A stretch of DNA of 64,000 nucleotides, from contig CBDFKQ010000011.1 in the NCBI GenBank assembly GCA_965248855.1, positions 434,001-498,000 on the forward strand, written 5' to 3'. The notes under the pieces were generated by a model that had not been told where the DNA came from, did no database searches, and was given only the letters and a program-made list of their open reading frames with translations. Both the position numbers and the translations under genes were made by a program. This document shows positions 17,199-26,429 of the stretch, piece by piece (within the stretch, counting starts at the first letter, position 1; every line of letters begins with the position of its first letter). The DNA comes from CBDFKQ01 sp965248855. Its GTDB lineage: Bacteria > Bacteroidota > Bacteroidia > Cytophagales > 172606-1.

Positions 17199-18680
17199 AT
17201 GTCAAAACAAGACCAAGAGAAAGACTCCAACTTATTTAATAAAATTATTTCACATGCCACTCAATATGGTTTTGTTTTTCAATCCAGTGAAATTTATGAT
17301 GGTTTAGCATCTGTTTATGATTATGGACAGTATGGTGTAGAATTGAAAAATAATTTAAAGCAATTGTGGTGGAAAGCCATGACACAATTAAATGAAAATA
17401 TCGTTGGGATAGATGCGGCAATTTTTATGCATCCTACAACATGGAAAGCATCAGGGCATGTTGATTCGTTTAGCGACCCTATGATTGACAATAAAGATTC
17501 AAATAAAAGATACAGAGCAGATGTTTTAATTGAAGAAAAGGCGGCAGAATATGAAAAAGCCGGCGATGAAGAGCGTGGACAAGAACTTAGAAATAAATTA
17601 GCGAGGCTGCTCGAAAACAATGAATTAGATAAGGTTAGAGAATTTATTATTGAAGAAAAAATAAAATGTTCCGTTTCCGGAACGTCTAATTGGACTGAAG
17701 TGCGACAATTTAATTTGATGTTTTCGACTCAAATTGGTTCTGTTGCTGAAGATTCAAATACCATTTATTTACGTCCGGAAACAGCTCAGGGAATATTTGT
17801 TAATTTTTTAAATGTTCAGAAAACAGGTCGGATGAAAATTCCTTTTGGTATTGCACAAATTGGAAAAGCATTCAGGAATGAAATAGTTGCCCGCCAGTTT
17901 ATTTTCCGTATGCGTGAATTTGAACAAATGGAAATGCAATTTTTTATTCGTCCGGGTACAGAAATGGAGTGGTATGAGCATTGGAAAAATATAAGAATGA
18001 AGTTTCATCTGGCTTTAGGCTTGCCTGCCAATAAATTAAAATTTCATAATCATGAAAAATTAGCACATTATGCCAATGCCGCAGTTGATATTGAATATGA
18101 ATTTCCATTTGGTTTTAAAGAAATGGAAGGAATTCATTCACGAACCGATTTTGATTTAAAAAGTCATGAAGAGTTTTCTAAAAAGAAATTACGCTATCAC
18201 GATAATGAAATCAATCAAAATTACATTCCATATGTAGTAGAAACTTCAGTAGGAGCAGATCGTTTATTTTTAGCCGTTTTTTGTAATGCATTTACCGAAG
18301 AAACGATTGGAGAAGGTGATGAAAAGAAAGAAAGGGTTTATTTAAAATTACATCCGACACTGGCACCCATAAAAGCAGCAATTTTCCCACTTGTTAAAAG
18401 AGATGGTTTACCTGAAGTTGCCCGAAAAATTTATGATGATTTGAGGCTTGATTTTAATGTAATTTATGAAGAAAAAGATACAGTTGGCAAGCGTTATACC
18501 CGTCAGGATTTAATAGGAACTCCATTTTGTATTGTTATTGATTACGAATCATTGAACGACGAAAGTGTAACAATCAGATATAGAGATTCATCAGAACAAA
18601 TAAGAGTAAAAATTTTGGAAGTAAAAGATATTATTTCAAAAGCGGTATCATTAAATACGATTTTGAAAGAAATAATTTAA
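17199..18680 (+). CDS. glyS: Glycyl-tRNA synthetase, homodimeric type
   Basis: The 493-residue enzyme charges tRNA-Gly. It is the single-chain alpha2 (eukaryote/archaea-like) class II form. Seen are GFVFQSSEIYDGLASVYDYGQYGVELK at the N-terminus, the class II motif 2 region IGKAFRNEI, LRPETAQGIFVNF, REFEQMEMQFF, and motif 3 as VETSVGADRLFLA. The C-terminal anticodon-binding domain begins about residue 400. An in-frame TTG at 17160 would add 13 residues but lies within the promoter-like box, so ATG 17199 is used. No auxiliary gene is linked. Confidence 0.95.
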   Translation: MSKQDQEKDSNLFNKIISHATQYGFVFQSSEIYDGLASVYDYGQYGVELKNNLKQLWWKAMTQLNENIVGIDAAIFMHPTTWKASGHVDSFSDPMIDNKDSNKRYRADVLIEEKAAEYEKAGDEERGQELRNKLARLLENNELDKVREFIIEEKIKCSVSGTSNWTEVRQFNLMFSTQIGSVAEDSNTIYLRPETAQGIFVNFLNVQKTGRMKIPFGIAQIGKAFRNEIVARQFIFRMREFEQMEMQFFIRPGTEMEWYEHWKNIRMKFHLALGLPANKLKFHNHEKLAHYANAAVDIEYEFPFGFKEMEGIHSRTDFDLKSHEEFSKKKLRYHDNEINQNYIPYVVETSVGADRLFLAVFCNAFTEETIGEGDEKKERVYLKLHPTLAPIKAAIFPLVKRDGLPEVARKIYDDLRLDFNVIYEEKDTVGKRYTRQDLIGTPFCIVIDYESLNDESVTIRYRDSSEQIRVKILEVKDIISKAVSLNTILKEII

Positions 18681-18689
18681 AAAATTAAT

Positions 18690-18720
18690 TGAGGAGCAGT
18701 AAATAAATTTCTGCTCCTCA
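18690..18720. terminator. Bidirectional terminator between glycyl-tRNA synthetase and carbonic anhydrase genes
   Basis: TGAGGAGCAG (18690-18699) pairs with CTGCTCCTCA (18711-18720) across an 11-base loop, between convergent genes. Short T/A runs lie on both sides. Confidence 0.75.
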
Positions 18721-18730
18721 TTTAAAAGTT

Positions 18731-19249
18731 TTAATCATTCTCCTCAAACCATTTTGAATACATCGGGTAATTATTAGCAGTACGATTAATTATTTCCTTT
18801 TGCTCCTCACTCATTTTTTTTATAAATTTTGCAGGGTTACCACCATAAATGCTTCCTGATTCTATATGTGTATTTTGTAAAACAATCGCCCCGGCTGCAA
18901 TAATACAAAAAGGTTCGATAATCACTCCATCCATTACGATAGCACCCATTCCAACCAATACATTATCATGAATGGTGCAACCATGTACAACAGCATTGTG
19001 CGCAATGGATACATTATTACCAATAATAGTTTTGTGTTTTTGATATGTACAATGTATTACCGCACCATCTTGAATATTGGTTTTGTTACCGATAGTAATA
19101 GAATTTACATCACCACGAACCACAGCATTAAACCATATTGTGCATTCATCGCCTGTTGTCACTTCGCCAACTATTGTTGCATTGGGAGCAATAAAACAAT
19201 TTTTTCCAAATTTAGGGTGGATTCCCTTTACCGGTAATATTATTGGCAT
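18731..19249 (-). CDS. Gamma-carbonic anhydrase family (hexapeptide-repeat) protein
   Basis: The 172-residue protein folds as a left-handed beta-helix of hexapeptide repeats such as APNATIVGEV and GNKTNIQDGAVIH. The His residues in GAVIHCT, NVSIAHNAVVHGC are the expected trimer-interface metal ligands. The family includes YrdA/PaaY/CaiE-like proteins; carbonic anhydrase activity is variable. The ATG at 19249 is used, because codons upstream (to 19336) are translated from a purine-rich repeat tract. Convergent with the glycyl-tRNA synthetase gene. Confidence 0.9.
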   Translation of the reverse strand: MPIILPVKGIHPKFGKNCFIAPNATIVGEVTTGDECTIWFNAVVRGDVNSITIGNKTNIQDGAVIHCTYQKHKTIIGNNVSIAHNAVVHGCTIHDNVLVGMGAIVMDGVIIEPFCIIAAGAIVLQNTHIESGSIYGGNPAKFIKKMSEEQKEIINRTANNYPMYSKWFEEND

Positions 19250-19261
19250 GTTATGTTTTTT

Positions 19262-19345
19262 TAAAGAGACATGAGATGATAGACAAGGGACAAGAGAAAA
19301 AATAAAGAAAGTCAAGAGATGATAGACAAGTGACATGAGAAAAAA
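19262..19345. repeat. GACAAGAGA-type degenerate repeat
   Basis: The segment GAGATGATAGACAAG occurs twice (19273 and 19316), 43 bases apart, among GACAAGAGA-like units. It lies directly upstream of the carbonic anhydrase start. Confidence 0.7.
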
Positions 19346-19390
19346 AATTAGAGAAAAAATAAATATAAAAAAATAATCATATTCTTAAAA

Positions 19391-19426
19391 TTCTCTTGTC
19401 TCAAGTCTCACATCTCTTGTCTTATA
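19391..19426. repeat. Complementary TCTCTTGTC-type repeat
   Basis: TCTCTTGTCTCAAGTCT is close to the reverse complement of the AGACAAGGGACAAGAGA unit at 19281-19297, so the two can pair. It ends at the 3' end of the exonuclease gene and may act as its terminator. Confidence 0.6.
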
Positions 19427-20138
19427 AAACAATTTGAATATTTTCCTTCTTAATATGTTCTTCAAATTTAAAACTTAAATATAATTGAACTGTTACAATT
19501 ACATCTTTCTGACAATATTCTACTATTCGGGGCAGGTTTTTTTCTTCCCAATAAACGGATGCCACTTCACTGCCATCAATGTCATCTTTTGATGTAGGTA
19601 TATTAAAAAGATACGCAAGCAAGCTCAAGGAAGTATAATTTTTTATATCCCCAAATTTCCAGAGTTCAAGCGTATCATGATGAGGGATTTCCCAGGGTTT
19701 TTTTCCCGATAATTTTAATAATTGAGGCAAAGGCACTTTATTGATTAGCATTCTTCTGCATAAAAATGGAAAATCAAACTCTTTCCCATTATGAGCACAT
19801 AGAACATTATCGCGTTTGTTAAATTTTTTTTCTAATAATTGTGCGAAATCTGTTAATAATTCTTTCTCATCATGACCGTAAAATGATTTTATTCTTAAAG
19901 TTCTTTCACTTTCTGCTTCACTTACAATACCCACAGAGATACAAACTACCTTTGAAAATTCAGCATAGATTCCGGCTTTTTGATAATGGTCTTCAACTTC
20001 ATTTTGCTCTTTAAAATATTTAAACTTTTGAGCCCATAATGATTGGACCTTTTCATCTAATTTTTTAAAATGAAATTCTTCAGGTACAGTTTCAATATCT
20101 AAAAAAAGAATCTTATCTAAATTATGTTCCGAACTCAT
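19422..20138 (-). CDS. PolB-related 3'-5' exonuclease
   Basis: The 238-residue protein has a DEDD-type exonuclease fold. Exo I is LFLDIETVPEE (Asp and Glu), Exo II is LCAHNGKEFDFPFL (Asp), and Exo III is YCQKDVIVTVQLYL (Asp). The order and spacing match the stand-alone exonucleases related to the proofreading domain of family B DNA polymerases. No polymerase domain follows. The family is widespread in Bacteroidota and has a presumed repair role. It is divergent from the M14 peptidase gene across a perfect palindrome. Confidence 0.85.
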   Translation of the reverse strand: MSSEHNLDKILFLDIETVPEEFHFKKLDEKVQSLWAQKFKYFKEQNEVEDHYQKAGIYAEFSKVVCISVGIVSEAESERTLRIKSFYGHDEKELLTDFAQLLEKKFNKRDNVLCAHNGKEFDFPFLCRRMLINKVPLPQLLKLSGKKPWEIPHHDTLELWKFGDIKNYTSLSLLAYLFNIPTSKDDIDGSEVASVYWEEKNLPRIVEYCQKDVIVTVQLYLSFKFEEHIKKENIQIVL

Positions 20139-20179
20139 TATAATTTTAAATTTTAAAAAATTTAAAAAATCAATTTTAC

Positions 20180-20199
20180 TTTTTGCAATATTGCAAAAA
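20180..20199. promoter_or_regulatory. Perfect 20-bp palindrome in a divergent promoter region
   Basis: TTTTTGCAATATTGCAAAAA is perfectly symmetric and lies 41 bases from the exonuclease start and 27 bases from the peptidase start. The minus strand just beside it reads TATTTTTG, a match to the -7 consensus. It may be a regulator site or two overlapping promoters. Confidence 0.45.
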
Positions 20200-20226
20200 T
20201 ATATACGCCTATTCTAATCTTTAAAT

Positions 20227-22768
20227 ATGTTTCGTGCTTGCTTAAAAGTTTTATTAATATTTTTTGCATCAAGTTTATTGTATGCACAAAACATACAATC
20301 ACCGGATGAATTTCTGGGTTATAAAATCGGTTCTCGGTTCACTTTAAGTGAAAGAGCGCATGCATATTTTGATTATGTAGCAAAAAATCTTCCTAAAAAA
20401 GTAAAATATCAACCATATGGAAGTTCTTACGAAAACAGAATGCTTGCAACGGCAATTGTTTCGTCGGAAACTAATATGAATAAAATTGAAGAAATAAGAG
20501 AAAGTAATTTAAAAAGAGCAGGTTTATTAAATGGTGAGCCGATGAGCGAACAACCTGCCATTTTATATTTGAGTTATAATATTCATGGAAATGAAGCGGT
20601 TTCCACAGAAACTGCAATGAAAGTTTTATATGATTTAGCCGTTCAAAAAGATCCGGAAATTGTAGAATGGTTAAAAAAAGTGGTTGTAATTATTGATCCT
20701 TGTTTAAATCCTGACGGGCACGACAGATATGTAAACTTTTATATTCAAAATTCCGGAAAGAATCCAAATCCTTCTTCTATTGCAAAAGAACATCATGAGC
20801 CTTGGCCCGGAGGAAGATACAATCACTATATTTTTGATCCAAATCGTGATTGGGCGTGGCAAACGCAAAAAGAAACCAAAGAAAGAATTGCAAATTATTA
20901 TAAATGGATGCCTCAAGTTCATGCTGATTTTCATGAAATGAGTGCTTACATTCCTTATTATTTTGCACCTGCAGCAAAACCCTATCACGAAGTTATTACT
21001 CCTTGGCAGAGAGCACTGCAACAAAATATCGGCAATAGCATTAAAAAATATTTTGATGAACACAATTGGTTATACTTTACCAGAGAAAGATTTGATCTTT
21101 TTTATCCAAGCTACGGCGATACATACCCAACTTTTAATGGTGCAGTTGGTTTAACTTTCGAACAAGGTGGGTCGGGTTTTTCCGGATTGGCTTTAGAAAG
21201 AAAATCTTTCGCTGATACATTAACATTAAATGAGAGAATTGACCATCATTATGGCTCTACCATCGCTACTCTTAAAGCATTGGCAACATATGCGGATAAT
21301 TCTGTAAAAAATTTTACGACTTATTTTACAGATGCAAAAAATAAAGGGGTAGGAGAGTTTAAAACTTTCATTTTTAAATCGAAGAATAACGAAAGTAATT
21401 TGAGTAGTCTGGAAACCTTTTTAAATAACAAAAAAATAATCTATTCTTTCGCCCGGAGAAAATAAATCTTTAAAAGGATATCATTATAATACAGAGCGGA
21501 ATGAAAATTTTAAATTAGAAACAGGCGATTTAATAATAAGCTCATATCAATCGCAAGCGAATTTAATTAAAGTACTTTTCGAACCTAAATCATCACTTGA
21601 AGATTCAATTACTTATGATTTAACTGCCTGGTCCATTCCTTTGGCTTATGGTTTGGAAACATATGCACTTAAAGAAAAAATAAAATCGGGGAGTAATGAA
21701 AAACCAATAGTTAATACTGCTATTAACAATGGTACAAGGCCTTACGCATATTTGATAAAATGGAATAGCTTTAACAGCCTACAATTTCTTGCAGCTTTAC
21801 TAAACCAAAAAATAAAAGTAAGGCACTCAGAAAAAGATTTCGAAGCTGCCGGTCAGAAATTTAATGCCGGAACTTTAATTATTACAAAGGCAGATAATAA
21901 AAATAATGGAATTGATATAGATAAATATATTAAAGAAACTGCTTTAAAATTTAATATTCAGGTTTCCATTTTAAATTCCGGTTATGTTGAAAAAGGAAAT
22001 GATTTAGGGTCGGATAATATGAAAATAATTAAAAACCCGAGAATAGCTATAATTTCAGGGATCGGGATTTCAACAACAGGTTTTGGAGATTTTTGGCATT
22101 TTTTTGAACAGCAAATAGATTACCCTCTCACAGTTATAGATGTTAATGATGTTGGGGATGCGGATTGGAATAAATTTGATGCATTAATTTTACCGAATGG
22201 AAATTATAATAATATTTTAACTGAAAAAAAACTGGAAAAAATTATAGACTGGATAAATATTGGAGGCAAATTAATTGCTGTTGGCAGTTCTATGTCCTTT
22301 CTGGCAAATAAGTCGGGCTTTGATATTAAAAAGAAACCGGATGAAAAAACTGAACCGGCAAGTGATAGCTATGATCTCATAAAAGAATACGGCAAAAGAG
22401 AAAGAGATTTGCAAAGCGAGGAAGTGCCCGGCAGTATTTTTAAAATAGATATGGAAAATACTCACCCCTTGGCATTTGGATATGGGAAAACGTATATGAG
22501 TTTAAAAACAGATGCAACAGCTTACCAATTTTTGAAAAAAGATTGGAATGTGGGAGTCATTAAAGAAGATGCTCTTGTCGGAGGGTTTGCCGGAAGTAAA
22601 GCAAAAACTAAATTGGCAAATTCACTTATTTTTGGAGTACAGGAAAGTGGGCGAGGAACAATTATTTATATGGCAGACAATCCTTTAATAAGAGGATTTT
22701 GGCTGAACGGTAAATTATTATTTGGAAATGCATTATTTATGGTTGGAAATAAAAATGGTTTAGAATAA
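20227..22768 (+). pseudogene. M14-family zinc carboxypeptidase, frameshifted
   Basis: The gene is split by one frameshift. The first frame (20227-21465) gives a signal peptide (about 1-20) and the catalytic domain: zinc ligands in NIHGNEAVS (His120, Glu123), VHADFHEMS (His236) and catalytic Glu312 in GLTFEQGG. It stops with IYSFARRK. The second frame can be read back from 22768 to the same place and opens GENKSLKGYHYNTE, so losing one base (or gaining two) near the CCC at 21453-21456 would restore one protein of about 845 residues. That is the normal size of these Bacteroidota M14 peptidases. Everything else is well preserved, which favours a recent mutation or a sequence error over old decay. 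Confidence 0.85.
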
Positions 22769-22774
22769 TATCTT

Positions 22775-22818
22775 ATTTATGAATATATCGATATTGATAA
22801 ATTGATATATTCATAAAT
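22775..22818 (+). terminator. Hairpin with dispersed-repeat sequence after the M14 peptidase gene
   Basis: ATTTATGAATATATC (22775-22789) pairs perfectly with GATATATTCATAAAT (22804-22818). The loop GATATTGATAAATT belongs to the AT-rich repeat family. It starts 7 bases after the peptidase stop. The stem is AT-only and there is no clear T run, so the terminator role is tentative. Confidence 0.45.
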
Positions 22819-22947
22819 ATTTATTTTAAAAGAATCAATTTTACATAATCTTATCTTTGATATTTTTGTGCGTAACATCAGTTAATAAATTAAATACTAT
22901 TTTTTATTTATCTAGCAATATAATTTTATAAAACTAAATTTTTGATA

Positions 22948-25900
22948 ATGATTGACGATAAACTTCATTGGTATAAAGACGCAACAATTTATGAATTACA
23001 TATAAAAGCTTTTAAAGATGGCAATGGCGATGGGATAGGGGATTTTAAAGGTTTAATGGAAAATTTAGATTATTTGGAAGAGCTTGGAGTTACAGCCATT
23101 TGGCTTTTGCCTTTTTATCCTTCCCCACAACGTGATGACGGGTATGACATTGCAGACTATTATAATGTTAATCCAAATTATGGTACAATGGAAGATTTTA
23201 AATCTTTTGTTGAAGAAGCACACCGAAGAAATTTAAAAGTAATAACCGAATTGGTTATTAATCATACTTCCGATCAAAATCCGTGGTTTCAGCGCTCTCG
23301 TCGTGCTCCAAAAGATTCACCTGAAAGGAATTGGTATGTATGGACAGATAATCCGGAACAATACAAAGATGTAAGAATTATTTTTACAGATACAGAACCT
23401 TCTAATTGGACATACGACCCTATAGCAAAACAATATTACTGGCACCGTTTCTTTTCTCATCAACCCGATCTAAATTTTGATAATCTTGAAGTTCAACAAG
23501 AAATTTTTAATATGTTGGATTTTTGGGCAAATACGGGAGTTGATGGTTTCAGGCTGGATGCCATTCCATATTTGTTTGAAAGAGAAAATACGAATTCTGA
23601 AAACTTACCGGAAACACACGACTTCTTAAAGAAAATCAGAAAGCATGTTGATGAAAAATATCCCGGTTTATTTCTTTTAGCTGAAGCCAATATGTGGCCT
23701 GAAGATTCTGCATCATACTTTGGTACCGGTGATGAGTGCCACATGAATTTCCATTTCCCGATAATGCCACGTATGTATTTGGCGGTAAAAACAGAACAAC
23801 GTTATCCTATTATTGATATACTCGAACAAACACCTTCCATACCGGAAACTTGCCAGTGGGGGATGTTTTTAAGAAATCATGATGAGTTAACCTTAGAGAT
23901 GGTGACTGACGAAGAGCGTGATTTTATGTATAAAAACTATGCTCCCGATTTGCGTGCAAAAATAAACGTAGGTATTCGCCACCGTTTAGCACCATTAATG
24001 GATAACGATCGCAGGAAAATCGAATTAATGAATATATTATTGTTCTCCATGCCGGGTACGCCTGTATTATATTATGGAGATGAAATAGGAATGGGAGATA
24101 ATTTTTATTTAAAAGACAGAGATGGTGTTCGTACACCAATGCAATGGTCGGCAGGTAAAAATGCCGGATTTTCTGATGCTACACCTCATAAATTATATTT
24201 ACCTGTTATTGCAAGTGATGAGTATAAACCTGATGTTATTAATGTAGACTTAAGCAGGAGAAATCCAAATTCATTTTTTCATTGGATAAGAAAAACAATT
24301 CAGACAAGAAAAAAATATAAAGTATTTGGTAGAGGTGATATTACATTTTTAAATCCTGAAAATTCTAAAATTTTAGCTTTTGTAAGAAGTTATCAAGATG
24401 AGAAAATATTGGTAATTGTAAATTTATCTAAAAACCCACAAGCCACAACTCTTAATTTATCCGAATTAAATGGATATGTGCCAACAGAAATTTTTGGTAA
24501 GAGTAAATTTCCGGAAATAACTGCTGAACCTTACCAGATTACTTTGAGTTCATATGGATATTATTGGTTGGCCTTAAATAAAATTAATGCAGAAATAAAT
24601 GTTGAAAACAGCAATATTCCTGAAGTTTTATTGTTGGATGAGTTTATTCAGGGAAAATCTGCTTCAATATTTACCTACAATATTTTACCACATTATTTGC
24701 AAAAGTGCCGCTGGTATGGAGGTAAGGCATTAGCTATCCAACAAATCGAAATAAAATCTGCAATACTTGCAAGTCGTTCAAAGGCATATATTTTACTTAT
24801 AAAGGTAACTTATAACGAAGGTTTTCCTGAAACATACTTTTTACCTGTTGCATTTGCCGAATTAAATGATGCGCAAAAACTTGAAAAAGAATTTCCTAAG
24901 AGCATAATTTCCAAAGTGAAATTATCAGGTAAAGAAGGAGTATTGTATGATGCAGTTTATAATGAAGAATTCAGAAATGAATTATATGAAATCCTCTCGG
25001 GTAATGAATCTTTAAAAACCGGTTTATCAACTGTATACAGTGAAATTTCTTCATCTGAGAATTTAATAGTGAAAGAGATCTCATCAATTATGGTAGGGGT
25101 TGAGCAAAGCAACACTTCAATTATTTATAATAATAAACATTTTTTAAAACTTTATCGAAAAGTTGACAGTCATTTTAATCCGGATGTAGAAGTTACAAGG
25201 TTTTTGACCGAAAAAACTAATTTTACCCATAGCCCGATTTATTCAGCCTCATTATTTTTTAAAATAGAAAAGGAAATTTATACAATTGGCTTATTGCAAA
25301 AATTAATTCAAAATGATGGTGATGCCTGGTCATATTATGGAAACGAAACAAAAATTTTCCTCGAGAGTATTAAAAATAGTTCAGAAGAAATAACCGAAGA
25401 TGTTGTTGGCAAAAAAATTATTGATAAAACGATATTGTTAGGTAAAAGAACTGCCGAAATGCATATTGCTTTATCATCAACAAAAGAGGATAGCAATTTT
25501 GAAACCGAAGAATTTTCTTTGCATTACCAAAGTTCTTTATATGCAGGTTTATATTCTATGGTTAGGAGCAGTTTTGCAACACTTACCAAACAATTGCCCA
25601 ATCTTTTACCATTATTAAAAATAGAAGCAGAGAATATACAAAAATTACGTCCTGAAATTCTTAATTCTTTCAAAAGGTTAACGTATAATAAAATTGAAGC
25701 TTTAAAAACCCGCACACATGGCGATTATCATTTGGGCCAGGTATTGGTGAGTGAGAATGATTTTGTAATAATAGATTTTGAAGGTGAACCGGCACGCCCG
25801 TTTTCTGAGCGTCGCTTAAAAAAATCTCCTGTAAAAGATGTAGCGGGTATGTTGAGATCTTTTCATTATTCTATTTATTCTTCGTTATTGCAAGGTAATT

Positions 25901-26157
25901 TTACACAAGAAGAAATAAAATCTCTCCAACCAAAAGCTGAAAGATGGTATAAAATAATTTCCGAATCATTTTTGCAATCTTATTTAAATGTTGCTGCCGG
26001 AAATGCAATCATTCCTAAAGATCAAAATGATTTTAAAATTTTATTGGAAACATTTATTTTAGAAAAAGCAATTTATGAGCTCAATTATGAATTGGTTTAC
26101 AGGCCTGATTGGGTAATAATACCCATAGAAGGTATAAAAGCAATTATGGAAAAATAA
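22948..26157 (+). CDS. treS: Trehalose synthase-maltokinase fusion (TreS-Mak)
   Basis: The 1069-residue protein joins two enzymes. Residues 1-540 form a GH13 maltose alpha-glucosyltransferase: YELHIKAFKDGNGDGIGDFKG near the start, GFRLDAIP with nucleophile Asp204, LLAEANMW with acid Glu246, and FLRNHDEL with Asp312. Residues about 560-1069 form a maltokinase, with KCRWYGGK at its start and the THGDYHLGQ and VIIDFEGEP catalytic motifs. TreS interconverts trehalose and maltose; the kinase makes maltose 1-phosphate, usually for alpha-glucan building by GlgE, which is not in this window. An in-frame TTG at 22942 would add two residues. Ended by a strong terminator. Confidence 0.95.
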   Translation: MIDDKLHWYKDATIYELHIKAFKDGNGDGIGDFKGLMENLDYLEELGVTAIWLLPFYPSPQRDDGYDIADYYNVNPNYGTMEDFKSFVEEAHRRNLKVITELVINHTSDQNPWFQRSRRAPKDSPERNWYVWTDNPEQYKDVRIIFTDTEPSNWTYDPIAKQYYWHRFFSHQPDLNFDNLEVQQEIFNMLDFWANTGVDGFRLDAIPYLFERENTNSENLPETHDFLKKIRKHVDEKYPGLFLLAEANMWPEDSASYFGTGDECHMNFHFPIMPRMYLAVKTEQRYPIIDILEQTPSIPETCQWGMFLRNHDELTLEMVTDEERDFMYKNYAPDLRAKINVGIRHRLAPLMDNDRRKIELMNILLFSMPGTPVLYYGDEIGMGDNFYLKDRDGVRTPMQWSAGKNAGFSDATPHKLYLPVIASDEYKPDVINVDLSRRNPNSFFHWIRKTIQTRKKYKVFGRGDITFLNPENSKILAFVRSYQDEKILVIVNLSKNPQATTLNLSELNGYVPTEIFGKSKFPEITAEPYQITLSSYGYYWLALNKINAEINVENSNIPEVLLLDEFIQGKSASIFTYNILPHYLQKCRWYGGKALAIQQIEIKSAILASRSKAYILLIKVTYNEGFPETYFLPVAFAELNDAQKLEKEFPKSIISKVKLSGKEGVLYDAVYNEEFRNELYEILSGNESLKTGLSTVYSEISSSENLIVKEISSIMVGVEQSNTSIIYNNKHFLKLYRKVDSHFNPDVEVTRFLTEKTNFTHSPIYSASLFFKIEKEIYTIGLLQKLIQNDGDAWSYYGNETKIFLESIKNSSEEITEDVVGKKIIDKTILLGKRTAEMHIALSSTKEDSNFETEEFSLHYQSSLYAGLYSMVRSSFATLTKQLPNLLPLLKIEAENIQKLRPEILNSFKRLTYNKIEALKTRTHGDYHLGQVLVSENDFVIIDFEGEPARPFSERRLKKSPVKDVAGMLRSFHYSIYSSLLQGNFTQEEIKSLQPKAERWYKIISESFLQSYLNVAAGNAIIPKDQNDFKILLETFILEKAIYELNYELVYRPDWVIIPIEGIKAIMEK

Positions 26158-26179
26158 AAAAAATTTTATTTTTATTAAA

Positions 26180-26212
26180 GGCCATCCTTATTTAGAAGGA
26201 TGGTCTTTTTTT
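26180..26212 (+). terminator. Rho-independent terminator after treS
   Basis: GGCCATCCTT (26180-26189) pairs with AAGGATGGTC (26196-26205) around a 6-base loop, followed by seven T. Confidence 0.9.
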
Positions 26213-26429
26213 GTTTATGTTGTAATGCAAAAATAAAAACTCATAAATTTTTTTGGAAATGTATACTTAAACTTCTGCATTATTATTTAACAGAAATATG
26301 TTAAATAATAAAATTGCCATCAAAACTTATTTAAAAAATTATTTACTAAATTTTAATTGATTAAAATACAATATTTAAAAAATAATATAATTTTCATAAA
26401 TTTAAAAAATATATGAAATTGTCTTTAAT

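Noticed and set aside
19250..19336. N-terminal extension of the carbonic anhydrase-family protein
   Set aside because: It is translated from GACAAGAGA-type repeats; the hexapeptide fold starts at 19249.
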